Below, one piece after another: positions 1 to 7,697 of a stretch of DNA of 16,685 nucleotides. A program made the position numbers and the translations under genes. The notes under the pieces are model-generated. The model was given only the letters and a program-made list of their open reading frames with translations. It did not search any database and was not told the DNA's origin. How positions within the stretch are numbered: the stretch's first letter is position 1; the number at the start of each line of letters is the position of its first letter. The stretch comes from Candidatus Hydrogenedentota bacterium. GTDB taxonomy: Bacteria > UBA8481 > J006. Location of the stretch: positions 1 through 16,685 of the forward strand of contig RFFU01000035.1 of NCBI GenBank assembly GCA_003697085.1. Direction: 5' to 3'.

Positions 1-214
1 CCGGGATGCCCGCCTCCACTGCCTTGTTGATCGGATCGACACAGGCGGTCGGATCGTTGCAGGAGATTCCGATGCCACTCACTCCCCTGGCGATCATATC
101 CTCCACCACACGCGCTTGCTCCGCGGCATCCGAGGTCACAGAGGCGACGTAAAGCACCTCTACCTCGATCGGCCCCGCCTCCGTCAACTCCGCCGCCTCG
201 CCCCCGACTTCCAC
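1..214 (-). CDS. ABC-type sugar substrate-binding protein, fragment (5' truncated; continues left of window)
   Basis: Read on the minus strand, the frame contains [20 protein letters not shown] followed by [19 protein letters not shown]. This is the pattern of the ribose/galactose-type periplasmic binding proteins (Peripla_BP_4 family): an amphipathic helix, 'ARGVxGIxIS', then 'DP...[10 protein letters not shown]'. Such proteins capture a sugar or similar ligand in the periplasm and hand it to an ABC permease. In complete members this segment lies roughly 40-100 residues in, after a signal peptide or lipobox. Here the frame is closed by a stop at 230-232. The only candidate starts are GTG at 214 or TTG at 187, and no signal peptide or first beta-strand exists in any frame upstream. 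Similarity is convincing only below about position 175; above that the frame is Gly/Glu/Ala-rich and is probably just the antisense of the facing gene. The gene therefore looks truncated at its 5' end. The rest lies outside the window. Confidence 0.6.
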   Translation of the reverse strand, partial: MEVGGEAAELTEAGPIEVEVLYVASVTSDAAEQARVVEDMIARGVSGIGISCNDPTACVDPINKAVEAGIP

Positions 215-1727
215 CGCCCCCGCTTCCCCTTACGAACCGGCAACGCAACCCCGCACGGCCGCCGTTCCCACGTCCTCCTCTCCCTCCGCCGCCGCAATTT
301 CGGACAAGACCGATCTCGAGTCGCTCTGGGACTCCCTTGAAGAGGAAACTCAACCGGCGGCCGGTTCCTTCGACTCGACGCTGGATCGCGGTACTTTCCA
401 AAAGAGCCCGCTGTCCCCCGCGCCCCTCTCCTTCCCCCGTTATGCTCCGTTCACCCCGGAAGAAGAAGTCCGGACAACGGAACTCTTCGACCGCGTTCTG
501 CGGCATTCTCCTCGTCTCGCGCGCCTGCGCAAGGAGGTGCAATCGGCGTTCGCGCGCGCGGGATGGGCCGGCTCCCTCCCGGACCCCTGGCTCAAGGGAA
601 TGGTTCAAAATATCAGTTTCGAGCAACTGACGATCGGAGAAAAGATGAATGGAATGTCGATGGCCGGCGTGGAACTTTCCCAGATGTTTCCGGCCGGATC
701 GAAACGGCGCGCGGAGCGGACAGTCGCGGAAAAGCAGGCCATGTTGAAGACTTCGATGCTCCGACGAGCCGAGGTGACGGAACTTGCGGACGTGCGAAAG
801 TCTCTGGTAAGCCTCAACCGCATCGATCGCATCGCCGCCGTGATCCTTTTGATGCGCTCGAACTATCGACAAATCGAAGAGGCACTGAACAAGAGTTATG
901 CGGTCGGCGTGGCTCGTCAAGCCTCGATCTTTCGAATCCAGACGGAGATCACGCGATTGACGGACCTCTTGGCCACGTTGGAACGTTCCCGTGCCGCCGT
1001 GGAAGCACGCATCAGGGAACGAACCGGGCTGAACGAAGGAGAACGGATCGGCCGTTTTCCGCTCCCTCCCGACCTGCTCGATCGAGCCCGGCGCGTACGC
1101 TCGGTACTCCAGCCGTACGGACTCCTCAACGACTCCTGGATCGACACGGCGCCCGATCTTTGGGTCGCCCAGGCGCGGATCGCCGAGGCGGAGGCGCGGC
1201 TGGCGCGAGCCAAGAGCGAGTACAAGTCGGATTGGATGGTCTCCGGAGGCGTCTTTTCCCGCGGCGACCTCGATCCCCTCTGGCGCGTCGGAGTGGGCGT
1301 CAGCCTTCCCGTTCGTACCGCGTCCCGGCAAGACCCGATAGTGGAAGAAGCGGAAAAGAGACTCGACGCGGCCCGCGCCAACGCGCGGGAAGCCCGAGCG
1401 AGGGTACGGCGACGCCTCGAGGACCTTGCCGTCGCCATCGACCAATCCGCCTTTCAGGTGGACCTGATCCATACGACACTGCTGCCTCAGGCGCGTCTCG
1501 CCTTCGAGGCGACCCTGGCACAGTACCGGGTCGGAAGCGCCGATTTCGAAAACCTCATCCAAACGCTCCTTCGCCTCGAGAAGATCGAGATTCAGCAAAT
1601 CGAGACGGAATGCCGCCTCGCCGCTCTCCTCGTCGATCTCGATGAACTTCGCGGTTGGCTGGTCGCACCGGAAAGAGCAACGCGGAACCCGCAAACCAAA
1701 GGCCTCGAGGAGAACCCCGATTTATGA
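153..1727 (+). CDS. CusC/TolC-like outer-membrane efflux protein (5' end missing or unclear)
   Basis: This is an outer membrane factor expected to form the trimeric exit duct of the Cu(I)/Ag(I) RND pump encoded downstream. The reading frame is open from 153, just after an in-frame TAA at 150-152. It begins with a Ser/Thr/Pro/Ala-rich stretch of ~50 residues, like the linker that follows the lipid-bearing Cys of OMF lipoproteins. OMF features follow: [11 protein letters not shown] (near 504-539), PDPWLKGM (near 576-600), and [14 protein letters not shown] with a long alpha-helical hairpin. A second helical repeat ends in [21 protein letters not shown] (near 1519-1581), the typical TolC 'Y..G..dF..ll' signature. 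The motif after PDP resembles the heavy-metal-efflux branch. No ATG, GTG or TTG lies in frame between 153 and GTG 537. That GTG is inside the conserved first helix and its 'ribosome site' encodes KE, so it is not a convincing start. The signal peptide and lipobox are absent; see the junction finding. Confidence 0.8.
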   Translation, partial: STSTSIGPASVNSAASPPTSTAPASPYEPATQPRTAAVPTSSSPSAAAISDKTDLESLWDSLEEETQPAAGSFDSTLDRGTFQKSPLSPAPLSFPRYAPFTPEEEVRTTELFDRVLRHSPRLARLRKEVQSAFARAGWAGSLPDPWLKGMVQNISFEQLTIGEKMNGMSMAGVELSQMFPAGSKRRAERTVAEKQAMLKTSMLRRAEVTELADVRKSLVSLNRIDRIAAVILLMRSNYRQIEEALNKSYAVGVARQASIFRIQTEITRLTDLLATLERSRAAVEARIRERTGLNEGERIGRFPLPPDLLDRARRVRSVLQPYGLLNDSWIDTAPDLWVAQARIAEAEARLARAKSEYKSDWMVSGGVFSRGDLDPLWRVGVGVSLPVRTASRQDPIVEEAEKRLDAARANAREARARVRRRLEDLAVAIDQSAFQVDLIHTTLLPQARLAFEATLAQYRVGSADFENLIQTLLRLEKIEIQQIETECRLAALLVDLDELRGWLVAPERATRNPQTKGLEENPDL

Positions 1728-1765
1728 CACCGCCGGAGTTCTGCAGGATCCCGAAAAAAGGGATA

Positions 1766-1793
1766 CACCACCGAGACACAGAGATCACGGAGG
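1766..1793 (+). repeat. Left-type 'CACCACxGAGACACAGAG' dispersed repeat
   Basis: The purine-rich segment CACCACCGAGACACAGAG, followed by ATCACGGAGG, has the same form as the left end of the GxxExxY-bearing unit at 7135-7169. It is the approximate reverse complement of the pyrimidine-rich CTCTGTG tandem repeats at 1941-1981. The two arms face each other across ~150 bp that contain no gene. This looks like a gene-less or decayed member of the same repeat family. Confidence 0.55.
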
Positions 1794-1940
1794 ATGAAAT
1801 GAAAAAAGGAAGAGACCAGAAAAAGCCCGCGGATTTTACACACTCGCTTTTTTCTTTTCCTTTCTTCCGCGCAAGGAATGCCCTTTCTTCGGGTCTTACG
1901 CTTCCAGAAAACGACGTTCGCCGGTCGCTTCTTTCCTTCC

Positions 1941-2012
1941 TTCTCTGTGACTTCTCCGTGTCCTCTGTGTCCTCTGTGTTTTTCTCGCATGCAACCCGCA
2001 GGAGTCCGGTGA
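1941..2012 (+). repeat. Right-type CTCTGTG tandem repeat with conserved downstream flank
   Basis: Short tandem units of about 9 bp (CTCTGTGTC, CTCTGTGTT) are followed by a unique flank containing CTCGCATGC and GGAGTCCGG. By eye, an ungapped alignment with 11319-11390 matches at 57 of 72 positions, including the flank. The two are therefore copies of one longer repeat rather than chance low complexity. Confidence 0.7.
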
Positions 2013-2260
2013 CACCGATGACACTCTGTGCTTCAACCCTATTTCGCCCCCACCATTTGAGGCGACCCGGGTGCCGGCGGCACGACACACCCCAGGCCAA
2101 GTCCCCAGGTCTCGTCGGATTTTTTCGCCGTCCGGCCCCGGTTTTTTTGAATCGCAAGAATGCAAGTCGAGGAGGAGGAAATTGCGGAGGATGAAGAGAA
2201 AAGGGATCGTAAGAGAGAAGAGGGTTTCATCGGCTTCTCGTTCGGAAAGGATCTACTGAG

Positions 2261-4798
2261 ATGGTGCCCGCGAGCACTCCGGTAAATCCGCTCGGCTCGG
2301 AAGAGAACACCTCTGCTTCCAAGCCGGCCCGCGATCCCGTCTGTGGGATGAAGGTCGACCCGGCGACGGCCAAGGGCGGAACGCTCCAGTATTCCAACTC
2401 CACCATCGCCTTCTGCAGCGAAAAATGCAGGACGAAGTTCCAGAAGGATCCCGAATACTTCCTGACGAATCCGATCGAAGAACGCCGACGGCGCGAGGTG
2501 GTCGATCCCGTCTGTGGAATGAAAGTCGATCCCGTCAAGAAGTCCGTTCGCGATTCCGGAACCGTGGAACACGGCGGGAAGGTCTATCATTTCTGCAATC
2601 CGAAATGCCGCGAGAAGTTCGCGACTGATCCGGAAAAATACCTGCGTCCTGGGACACCCGCTGCGGCGGCTCCCGCCGGAACGAAGTACACCTGTCCGAT
2701 GGACCCCGAGATCGTACAGGACGGTCCGGGGAGTTGTCCGATCTGCGGCATGGCGCTCGAACCGATGGATCCGACGGCGGAGATCGACGACGACCCGGAG
2801 CTTATCTCGATGACGCAAAGGTTCTGGATCTGCGCGTTTCTCTCTCTGCCGCTTTTGGCATTGACCATGGGTGAGATGATCCTCGGAAGGCCCATCATCT
2901 CCTCCTTTTCATCCCGGACCCTCGGTTGGTTCCAGCTCCTCCTGGCGACGCCGGTCGTATTGTGGGGCGGCGCGCCGTTCTTCCAGCGGGGATGGGCGTC
3001 GATCGTCAACCGTCGATTGAATATGTTCACACTGGTGGCGATCGGCACCGGAACCGCCTACATCTACAGTGTCGTGGCGCAACTCTTTCCCGGCATCTTC
3101 CCCGCGGCATTCCGGGGGGAAAACGGCGAGGTCGGCCTTTATTTCGAGGCGTCCGCCGTGATCGTAACCCTCGTCCTCCTCGGCCAGGTCCTCGAACTCC
3201 GCGCCCGCAAAAAGACCTCCGCCGCCATCAAGTCTCTCCTGGAACTCGCTCCGGACACCGCTCGAAAGATCGCCGCCGACGGGACGGAACGGGACGTTCC
3301 GATCGAGGAAGTCCAAGCCGGTGACCGTCTCCGGATCCGGCCCGGCGAGAAGATTCCCGTTGACGGCGTTGTCCTCGAAGGCTCCTCGTCCGTCGATGAA
3401 TCGATGATCACGGGCGAACCGTTACCGGTGGCCAAGGCTCCGGGCGATCCGGTGACCGGAGGCACGATCAACGGAACCGGAAGTCTGGTGATGCGGGCCG
3501 AGCGCGTCGGCGGCGACACGCTCCTTTCCAAGATCGTCAAGATGGTAAGCGAGGCTCAGCGAAGCCGGCCGCCGATCCAGAAGGTGGCCGATACCGTCGC
3601 GGCCTGGTTCGTCCCCGCCGTCGTCCTCGTCGCCCTCGTTACCTTCGCCGTTTGGGCCGCCTTCGGCCCGGACCCACGTTTCGCCTACGCCCTCGTCAAC
3701 GCCGTGGCCGTTCTCATCATCGCCTGCCCTTGCGCGATGGGACTGGCGACTCCGATGGCGATCATGGTCGGCGTCGGCCGGGGCGCCACGGCCGGGGTGT
3801 TGATCAAGAACGCGGAGGCGTTGGAGACGCTCGAAAAGATCGACACGCTCGTCGTGGACAAGACGGGTACCTTGACGGAAGGCCGCCCGAGAGTCACGAC
3901 GATCCGCGCTCTCGGAGTGGAATCGGAAGAGGCTTTGCTCGAGGTCGCCGCGGCGCTGGAACGTTCGAGCGAGCATCCGCTCGCGTCGGCGATCCTCGCC
4001 GCCGCGAAGGAGCGCGGGATTCCGAACGCGGCGGTGGAAGACTTCGAAGCGGTCCCCGGAAAGGGAATCGTCGGCCGATGGAAGGGCGAGCGGGTCGCTC
4101 TCGGGAACCGCCGACTCCTGGAAAGCCTCGACGTCAACCCCGTCCGTTGCGATCATTCCGTCGAGGAGATCCAAGAGGAAGGAGCCACGGCCGTCTATGT
4201 CGCCCGCGGCCGGGAATGCATCGGCGTGCTGGGAATCTCCGACCCGATCAAGAAGACCACACCCGAAGCATTACACGATCTGCGGAACCTGGGCATTCAC
4301 GTCGTTATGCTCACCGGAGATAACCGTCGAACGGCGGAAGCCGTGGCGAAGCGCTTGGGGATCGAGGAAGTGGAGGCCGAGGTCCTGCCGGACCAGAAGG
4401 CCGCCGTAATCGACGGCCTCAAACGCCGGAACAGAAAGGTGGCGATGGCCGGAGACGGCATCAACGACGCGCCGGCGCTGGCTCTGGCCGACGTCGGAAT
4501 CGCGATGGGTACGGGAACGGACGTGGCGATCGAGAGTGCCGGCGTGACGCTGGTCAAGGGCGACCTGCGCGGAATCGTGCGGGCCATTCGATTGAGCCGC
4601 GCTACGATGCGCAACATCCGCCAGAATCTCTTCTGGGCCTTCGGGTATAACACCCTCGGCGTTCCCGTTGCCGCCGGAGTCCTTTATCCGTTCTTCGGGA
4701 TCCTCTTGAGCCCGATCATCGCCAGCGCCGCGATGAGCTTCAGCTCGGTCTCCGTAATCGCCAATTCGCTCCGGCTCCGAAGGACTCGTTTGGGATGA
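2261..4798 (+). CDS. copA: Copper/silver-exporting P1B-1-type ATPase with two YHS domains and a heavy-metal-binding domain
   Basis: This inner-membrane ATPase exports Cu(I) or Ag(I) from the cytoplasm. Instead of CxxC HMA domains, the N-terminus has two YHS domains (about residues 25-69 and 82-129; each has DPVCGMKVD, then FC.xKC). A short heavy-metal-binding domain follows (about 143-169; YTCPMDPE ... [10 protein letters not shown]). The ATPase core has TGEP (384-387, actuator), the membrane metal site CPC (489-491), DKTGTLT (phosphorylated Asp533), the HP motif (572-573) and GDGINDAP (731-738). The late helices carry YN (796-797) and MSFSSVSV (from 825), the signature of the Cu+/Ag+ subgroup P1B-1. 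At 845 aa it has normal length. The ATG at 2261 has AAAGGA ~10 bp upstream. It is followed 85 bp later by the cytochrome gene and lies in the same direction as the CusCBA-like genes, so a shared detoxification role is likely. No metal-sensing regulator was seen in the window. Confidence 0.95.
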   Translation: MVPASTPVNPLGSEENTSASKPARDPVCGMKVDPATAKGGTLQYSNSTIAFCSEKCRTKFQKDPEYFLTNPIEERRRREVVDPVCGMKVDPVKKSVRDSGTVEHGGKVYHFCNPKCREKFATDPEKYLRPGTPAAAAPAGTKYTCPMDPEIVQDGPGSCPICGMALEPMDPTAEIDDDPELISMTQRFWICAFLSLPLLALTMGEMILGRPIISSFSSRTLGWFQLLLATPVVLWGGAPFFQRGWASIVNRRLNMFTLVAIGTGTAYIYSVVAQLFPGIFPAAFRGENGEVGLYFEASAVIVTLVLLGQVLELRARKKTSAAIKSLLELAPDTARKIAADGTERDVPIEEVQAGDRLRIRPGEKIPVDGVVLEGSSSVDESMITGEPLPVAKAPGDPVTGGTINGTGSLVMRAERVGGDTLLSKIVKMVSEAQRSRPPIQKVADTVAAWFVPAVVLVALVTFAVWAAFGPDPRFAYALVNAVAVLIIACPCAMGLATPMAIMVGVGRGATAGVLIKNAEALETLEKIDTLVVDKTGTLTEGRPRVTTIRALGVESEEALLEVAAALERSSEHPLASAILAAAKERGIPNAAVEDFEAVPGKGIVGRWKGERVALGNRRLLESLDVNPVRCDHSVEEIQEEGATAVYVARGRECIGVLGISDPIKKTTPEALHDLRNLGIHVVMLTGDNRRTAEAVAKRLGIEEVEAEVLPDQKAAVIDGLKRRNRKVAMAGDGINDAPALALADVGIAMGTGTDVAIESAGVTLVKGDLRGIVRAIRLSRATMRNIRQNLFWAFGYNTLGVPVAAGVLYPFFGILLSPIIASAAMSFSSVSVIANSLRLRRTRLG

Positions 4799-4871
4799 AA
4801 AGAAGGAAATCAGGTCGTGAAGGTCCCTTCGAAGAACGTTCACGATGCGAAAGAATCAAAAAAATTTTTTT

Positions 4872-4877
4872 AGGAGG
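4872..4877 (+). promoter_or_regulatory. Strong ribosome-binding site deciding the cytochrome start
   Basis: AGGAGG lies 6 bp before the ATG at 4884, which opens a proper lipoprotein signal peptide. An alternative in-frame ATG at 4845 would add 13 residues (MRKNQKNFFRRFP) encoded across this site, so 4884 is preferred. The site follows a striking A-tract/T-tract (about 4857-4871) and could pair weakly with TCCT at 4880-4883. Confidence 0.8.
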
Positions 4878-4883
4878 TTTCCT

Positions 4884-5516
4884 ATGAAAGCACGGTGGGG
4901 TATCGGTGTGGTCGCCGCAGCGGCCTTGGTTTCAGCAGCGGTTTTGCTGGCGAGTTGTGGATCGGGGGCCCCCGGGCCGAAGCCGGAGGCTCAGGCGACG
5001 TCGTCGGCGAAGCAAGCCGCGCCGCAAGTCACGGCGCAAAGTGCGCCCGCGGCCTCGCAGCCCCGGCAGCATCACGAGGCTGCCGGCGGCCACGAAGAGG
5101 AAGGAGCTCATATGAAACATATGGCCGAGGTGAAGGAATGGTTGAAGAAGGAACTGGGCGAGGATTACGAAAAACCCGTTCCCGACGTCACGGCGGCACA
5201 ACTGGCCGAGGGCAAGAAGGTATTCGAACAGAACTGCGCGCCGTGCCACGGTATGACCGGCAAGGGAGACGGCCCCGCGGCGGCGGCGTTGCCGACAAAA
5301 CCGGCGGATTTCACGGATCCCGAACACTCGGCCTACTACTCGGACGCCGGTCGAATCCACATCATCGAGAAGGGAAGCCCGGGAACCCCGATGGTGGGCT
5401 GGGAACAGATCTTAAGCGAAGAGCAGATCCGAAGCGTTTACGGATATGTGAAATCGCTCCGGAAGGGTTCCGCCGAGGGCGGCGAACATGAACACGGCGA
5501 TCACGATCATAATTGA
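4884..5516 (+). CDS. Lipoprotein c-type cytochrome with His-rich termini
   Basis: Predicted exported, lipid-anchored monoheme cytochrome c of 210 aa. Residues 1-24 form a signal peptide ending in the lipobox LASC, with lipidated Cys25. A flexible Ala/Gln/Pro linker and a His-rich stretch (HH near 63-64, then HMKHM) follow. The cytochrome c domain starts near 105: heme motif CAPCH (118-122), GKGDGPAAAALPTKPADF, and probable axial Met170 in GTPMVGW. The C-terminal helix is the 'EQIRSVYGYVKSL' type. The protein ends in an HEHGDHDH tail that could bind metal. The fold is that of small class I cytochromes (cytochrome C/cbb3-III-like, PF13442-type). Lying between the copper ATPase and cusB, it may pass electrons to or from periplasmic copper, or serve a copper-linked respiratory step. 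That role is inference from position only; no oxidase partner is in the window. Start chosen on the AGGAGG and lipoprotein signal. Confidence 0.88.
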   Translation: MKARWGIGVVAAAALVSAAVLLASCGSGAPGPKPEAQATSSAKQAAPQVTAQSAPAASQPRQHHEAAGGHEEEGAHMKHMAEVKEWLKKELGEDYEKPVPDVTAAQLAEGKKVFEQNCAPCHGMTGKGDGPAAAALPTKPADFTDPEHSAYYSDAGRIHIIEKGSPGTPMVGWEQILSEEQIRSVYGYVKSLRKGSAEGGEHEHGDHDHN

Positions 5517-5524
5517 TCCATCAA

Positions 5525-5550
5525 CCCCGCGCGCCGCACGGCGCGCGGGG
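5525..5550 (+). other. Strong GC hairpin between the cytochrome and cusB genes
   Basis: CCCCGCGCGCCG and CGGCGCGCGGGG are perfect reverse complements separated by only CA, giving an 11-12 bp all-GC stem. It starts 8 bp after the cytochrome stop and ends 26 bp before the cusB ATG. No T-run follows on either strand, so it is not a classical intrinsic terminator. It may be an mRNA-stability or processing element that uncouples the two genes. Confidence 0.75.
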
Positions 5551-5576
5551 AACGTGACGCGAAAGGAGACGAGAAT

Positions 5577-7172
5577 ATGAGTCGCTTCGTCAACGTCCTC
5601 CTCGTCCTCGTTATCGTCGGGCTCCTCGGTTTCATCGCCCTCCGACCGTCGGGCGAAGGCGGTGCCGCGGGAACGGCGGCCTCGGCGCCGGCTTCTTCTT
5701 CCGGAAAACGAAAGATTCTCTATTACAAGGACCCGATGCACCCCTGGCTGACCTCCCCCCGCCCGGGAAAGGCTCCCGACTGCGGAATGGATATGGTCCC
5801 GGTGTATGAAGGCGAGGAAGATGAATCCAATCCGAACGCGATCAAGATCGATCCCGTGATGCAGCAGAACATCGGTGTCCGCACCGCCTTGGCGAAGAAG
5901 CGGATTCTGACACACCGTATCCGAACCACGGGACGCGTCACGTACGATGAACGCCTTATCCGGCACATCCATACGAAGATCAGCGGATGGGTCGAGAAAC
6001 TCTATGTGGATTTCGAGGGAAAGTTCGTGCGGAAAGGCGAGCCGTTGCTCGATATCTACTCCCCGGAACTCGTCTCGACTCAGGAAGAATATCTCCTGGC
6101 TCTCCGAGCGGCCGACCTTTACAGGAAAAGTCCCGACCCGGCGGCCCGCGAGCAGGGAGAGGCGCTCCTTCGCAGCGCGCGCGAACGCCTGGAATACTGG
6201 GATATTTCCGAGGACGAGATTGCGCGCTTGGAAGAGACACGCCGCCCGCGGAAGACCCTCACGCTCTACTCCGAACTCGACGGCATCGTCGTGAAACGCA
6301 ACACCTACGAAGGCCAGCACGTCACCCCGAAGAAGAATCTCTTTATGATCGCCGATATCTCCCGGGTCTGGATCCTGGCTGACATCTATGAATATGAACT
6401 GCCGTGGATCCGCGTTGAGAAGAAAGCCGTCGTCGAATTGCCTCATCTGGGCAAGCGATTGACGGGACGCATCTCCTACATCGACCCCTATCTCAATCCG
6501 AAGACCCGGACGGCCACGATCCGGCTCGAGTTCGACAATCCCGGTTTCACGATGAAGCCCGATATGTATGTGAATGTTCTGATCGACGCGGGGGACGAGC
6601 GGAGAGTCGTGACGGTCCCCGAGGAAGCCGTCATCAACACCGGGCGGCGCAAAGTCGTCGTCGTCGCGCTGGGGAACGGGAAATTCGAGTCGCGTGATGT
6701 CGAACTCGGAAAACGCGGAGATGATTTCATCGAGGTTCGGAAAGGGCTCAGGGAAGGAGAGAAGGTCGTCACGAGTGCGCAGTTCCTGATCGACTCCGAA
6801 AGCCAACTCAAACTCGGAATGGCCAAAATGTCCCATGACATGAGCGCCATGGACGGCAAGAAGAAAAAAGAAGAAAAAGGTTCGGGAAAGGAGCCGGCCT
6901 CCCAACCGGCCGCCGGCGGAACCGACGCGAAAGAGAAGAAGAAGAAAACCTCTTCCGCCCCACCCGCTTCCCAACCCGCCGTGGATCACTCTTCGATGTC
7001 CGGAATGGACCAAGCCTCGATTTCCGGCACGAGGGAAGGAATGAGCGGGATGGACCAATCGGGAATGAGCGGAACGTCGATGGAGGGCGGGACGATGAAA
7101 ATGCCTCCGGCCGCCCCCGCATCCCAACCGAGCGTTTCACCACAAGAGGGCACAAGAGGACACGAGAGGTAA
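5577..7172 (+). CDS. cusB: CusB-like periplasmic adaptor (membrane fusion protein) with Met-rich C-terminal tail
   Basis: Periplasmic adaptor linking the CusA-like pump to the outer-membrane duct. The 531 aa comprise an N-terminal membrane anchor (about 5-22), then a heavy-metal-binding domain (about 48-77: YYKDPMHPW...PDCGMDMVPVY). Next come the MFP beta-barrel and lipoyl segments (HIHTKISGWVEKLYVDFEG, 130-148; LYSELDGIVVKRNTYEGQHV, 230-249), a helical hairpin (about 163-222), and the membrane-proximal domain to ~412. Beyond ~415 is an added tail rich in Lys, Ala-Ser-Gln-Pro linkers and Met, with 12 Met between 415 and 509 and two MSGMDQ units. It resembles Met-rich Cu(I)/Ag(I)-binding segments. 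No CusF gene is seen, so the tail may substitute for that chaperone (inference). The last ~11 residues (SPQEGTRGHER) are encoded by a dispersed repeat, and the TAA overlaps the next ATG. ATG 5577 has AAAGGAG 9 bp upstream. Confidence 0.92.
   Translation: MSRFVNVLLVLVIVGLLGFIALRPSGEGGAAGTAASAPASSSGKRKILYYKDPMHPWLTSPRPGKAPDCGMDMVPVYEGEEDESNPNAIKIDPVMQQNIGVRTALAKKRILTHRIRTTGRVTYDERLIRHIHTKISGWVEKLYVDFEGKFVRKGEPLLDIYSPELVSTQEEYLLALRAADLYRKSPDPAAREQGEALLRSARERLEYWDISEDEIARLEETRRPRKTLTLYSELDGIVVKRNTYEGQHVTPKKNLFMIADISRVWILADIYEYELPWIRVEKKAVVELPHLGKRLTGRISYIDPYLNPKTRTATIRLEFDNPGFTMKPDMYVNVLIDAGDERRVVTVPEEAVINTGRRKVVVVALGNGKFESRDVELGKRGDDFIEVRKGLREGEKVVTSAQFLIDSESQLKLGMAKMSHDMSAMDGKKKKEEKGSGKEPASQPAAGGTDAKEKKKKTSSAPPASQPAVDHSSMSGMDQASISGTREGMSGMDQSGMSGTSMEGGTMKMPPAAPASQPSVSPQEGTRGHER
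7138..7169 (+). repeat. Left repeat copy 1, fused into the cusB 3' end
   Basis: This 32-bp purine-rich repeat matches 7601-7632 at 27 of 32 positions in direct orientation, so the two copies bracket the GxxExxY gene. It encodes the final residues of CusB and supplies GAGAGG, a possible ribosome-binding sequence, just before the ATG at 7172. Confidence 0.7.
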
Positions 7173-7552
7173 TGAAAGAGGATTTTGAAAAAGAACTAAC
7201 GGAAAAGATCATAGGTGCGGCCATCGAAGTGCACCGTGTTCTGGGTCCGGGTCTTCTTGAATCGGCGTACGAGGCCTGTTTGTGTCATGAATTTTCCAAA
7301 AGAGGGATTTCCTTCGAACGCCAAAAGCATTTGCCCATCCGATACAAGGATGTCCGTATTGATTGCGGGTACCGAATGGATTTGGTCGTCGAAGAACGAG
7401 TCGTCATCGAAATCAAGTCTGTCGATAAAATCTTCCCCATCCACGAAGCACAGTTGTTAACGTATTTAAAGATCTCAGGAATCAAGGTTGGTCTGCTTAT
7501 CAATTTTAATTCCAAAGTTCTGATCGAAGGAGTCCGGCGCCTTGTTTATTGA
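7172..7552 (+). CDS. GxxExxY family protein (PD-(D/E)XK nuclease-like fold)
   Basis: A 126-aa protein of the GxxExxY family (TIGR04256 / PDDEXK_3 group). The namesake motif is G27-L-L-E30-S-A-Y33 within VHRVLGPGLLESAYE. A PD-(D/E)XK-like catalytic pattern follows: Asp70 (RMDLVV), then Glu80-Ile-Lys82 (VVIEIKSVDK), then Gln94 in HEAQLLTYL. The C-terminal strand GLLINFNSKVL is typical. The family fold suggests a small nuclease, but no member's biological function is firmly known to me. The ATG overlaps the cusB stop (TAATG), so translation is probably coupled. The sequence is more AT-rich than its neighbours, suggesting separate origin. It is flanked by the repeat family described at 7135-7700. 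No link to copper handling is evident; the gene appears to be a passenger. Full length for the family. Confidence 0.88.
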   Translation: MKEDFEKELTEKIIGAAIEVHRVLGPGLLESAYEACLCHEFSKRGISFERQKHLPIRYKDVRIDCGYRMDLVVEERVVIEIKSVDKIFPIHEAQLLTYLKISGIKVGLLINFNSKVLIEGVRRLVY

Positions 7553-7600
7553 TCTCCCGTTCGTTTCCGCGCCTGCTCGCGAAGAGTCTCTTTTATCGCC

Positions 7601-7697
7601 CACCACAAGAGAGCATCAGAGAACCCGAGAGGGTTTTATGAAAAGCATCCCACTTTTTTTCTCTTTTCTCTCTGTGTTCTCTGTGTGCTCTGTGGTG
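7601..7697 (+). repeat. MITE-like inverted repeat pair just upstream of cusA
   Basis: Left arm 7601-7632 (CACCACAAGAGAGCATCAGA...) and right arm 7667-7697 (CTCTGTGTT, CTCTGTGTG, CTCTGTGGTG) are imperfect reverse complements around a 34-bp spacer. The right arm matches the repeat at 11319-11358 almost perfectly over about 29 bases. The pair could be an independent gene-less copy nested at the right end of the GxxExxY unit. Its transcript would fold into a long imperfect hairpin ahead of the cusA start. Confidence 0.6.

Larger units (their letters stand above)
1728..2260. other. 533-bp non-coding gap between the OMF gene and the copper ATPase
   Basis: No convincing gene is present on either strand. 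Open frames here have low-complexity translations and no family resemblance. The gap holds a pair of facing charged-dipeptide-type repeats (1766-1793 and 1941-2012, listed separately). Next comes a GC-rich stretch with a small GTGCC/GGCAC inverted repeat near 2070-2083, and then a purine-rich leader running to the ATPase start. The purine-rich AAAGGA at about 2245-2250 could serve as ribosome-binding site for the ATG at 2261. I found no recognisable CueR- or CsoR-type operator. Confidence 0.6.

Noticed and set aside
537-1727. GTG 537 as the true start of the outer-membrane efflux protein
   Set aside because: The preceding AAGGAG directly abuts the GTG with no spacing, and it lies inside the conserved helix ([15 protein letters not shown]). 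Coding character continues upstream to about 153.
1941-1990. CTCTGTG tandem repeats as a CRISPR array
   Set aside because: The units are about 9 bp and contiguous, with no unique spacers of constant length and no cas genes.
2120-2153. Intrinsic terminator (CCGGCCCCGG followed by a T-run)
   Set aside because: The stem is only about 3-4 bp with a 2-4 nt loop, too weak to support the call despite the T-run.
1655-2194. Small proteins encoded across the repeat-rich gap
   Set aside because: The translations are the low-complexity output of CTCTGTG repeats (SSVSSVFFS, EDTEDTEK types) with no conserved domain.
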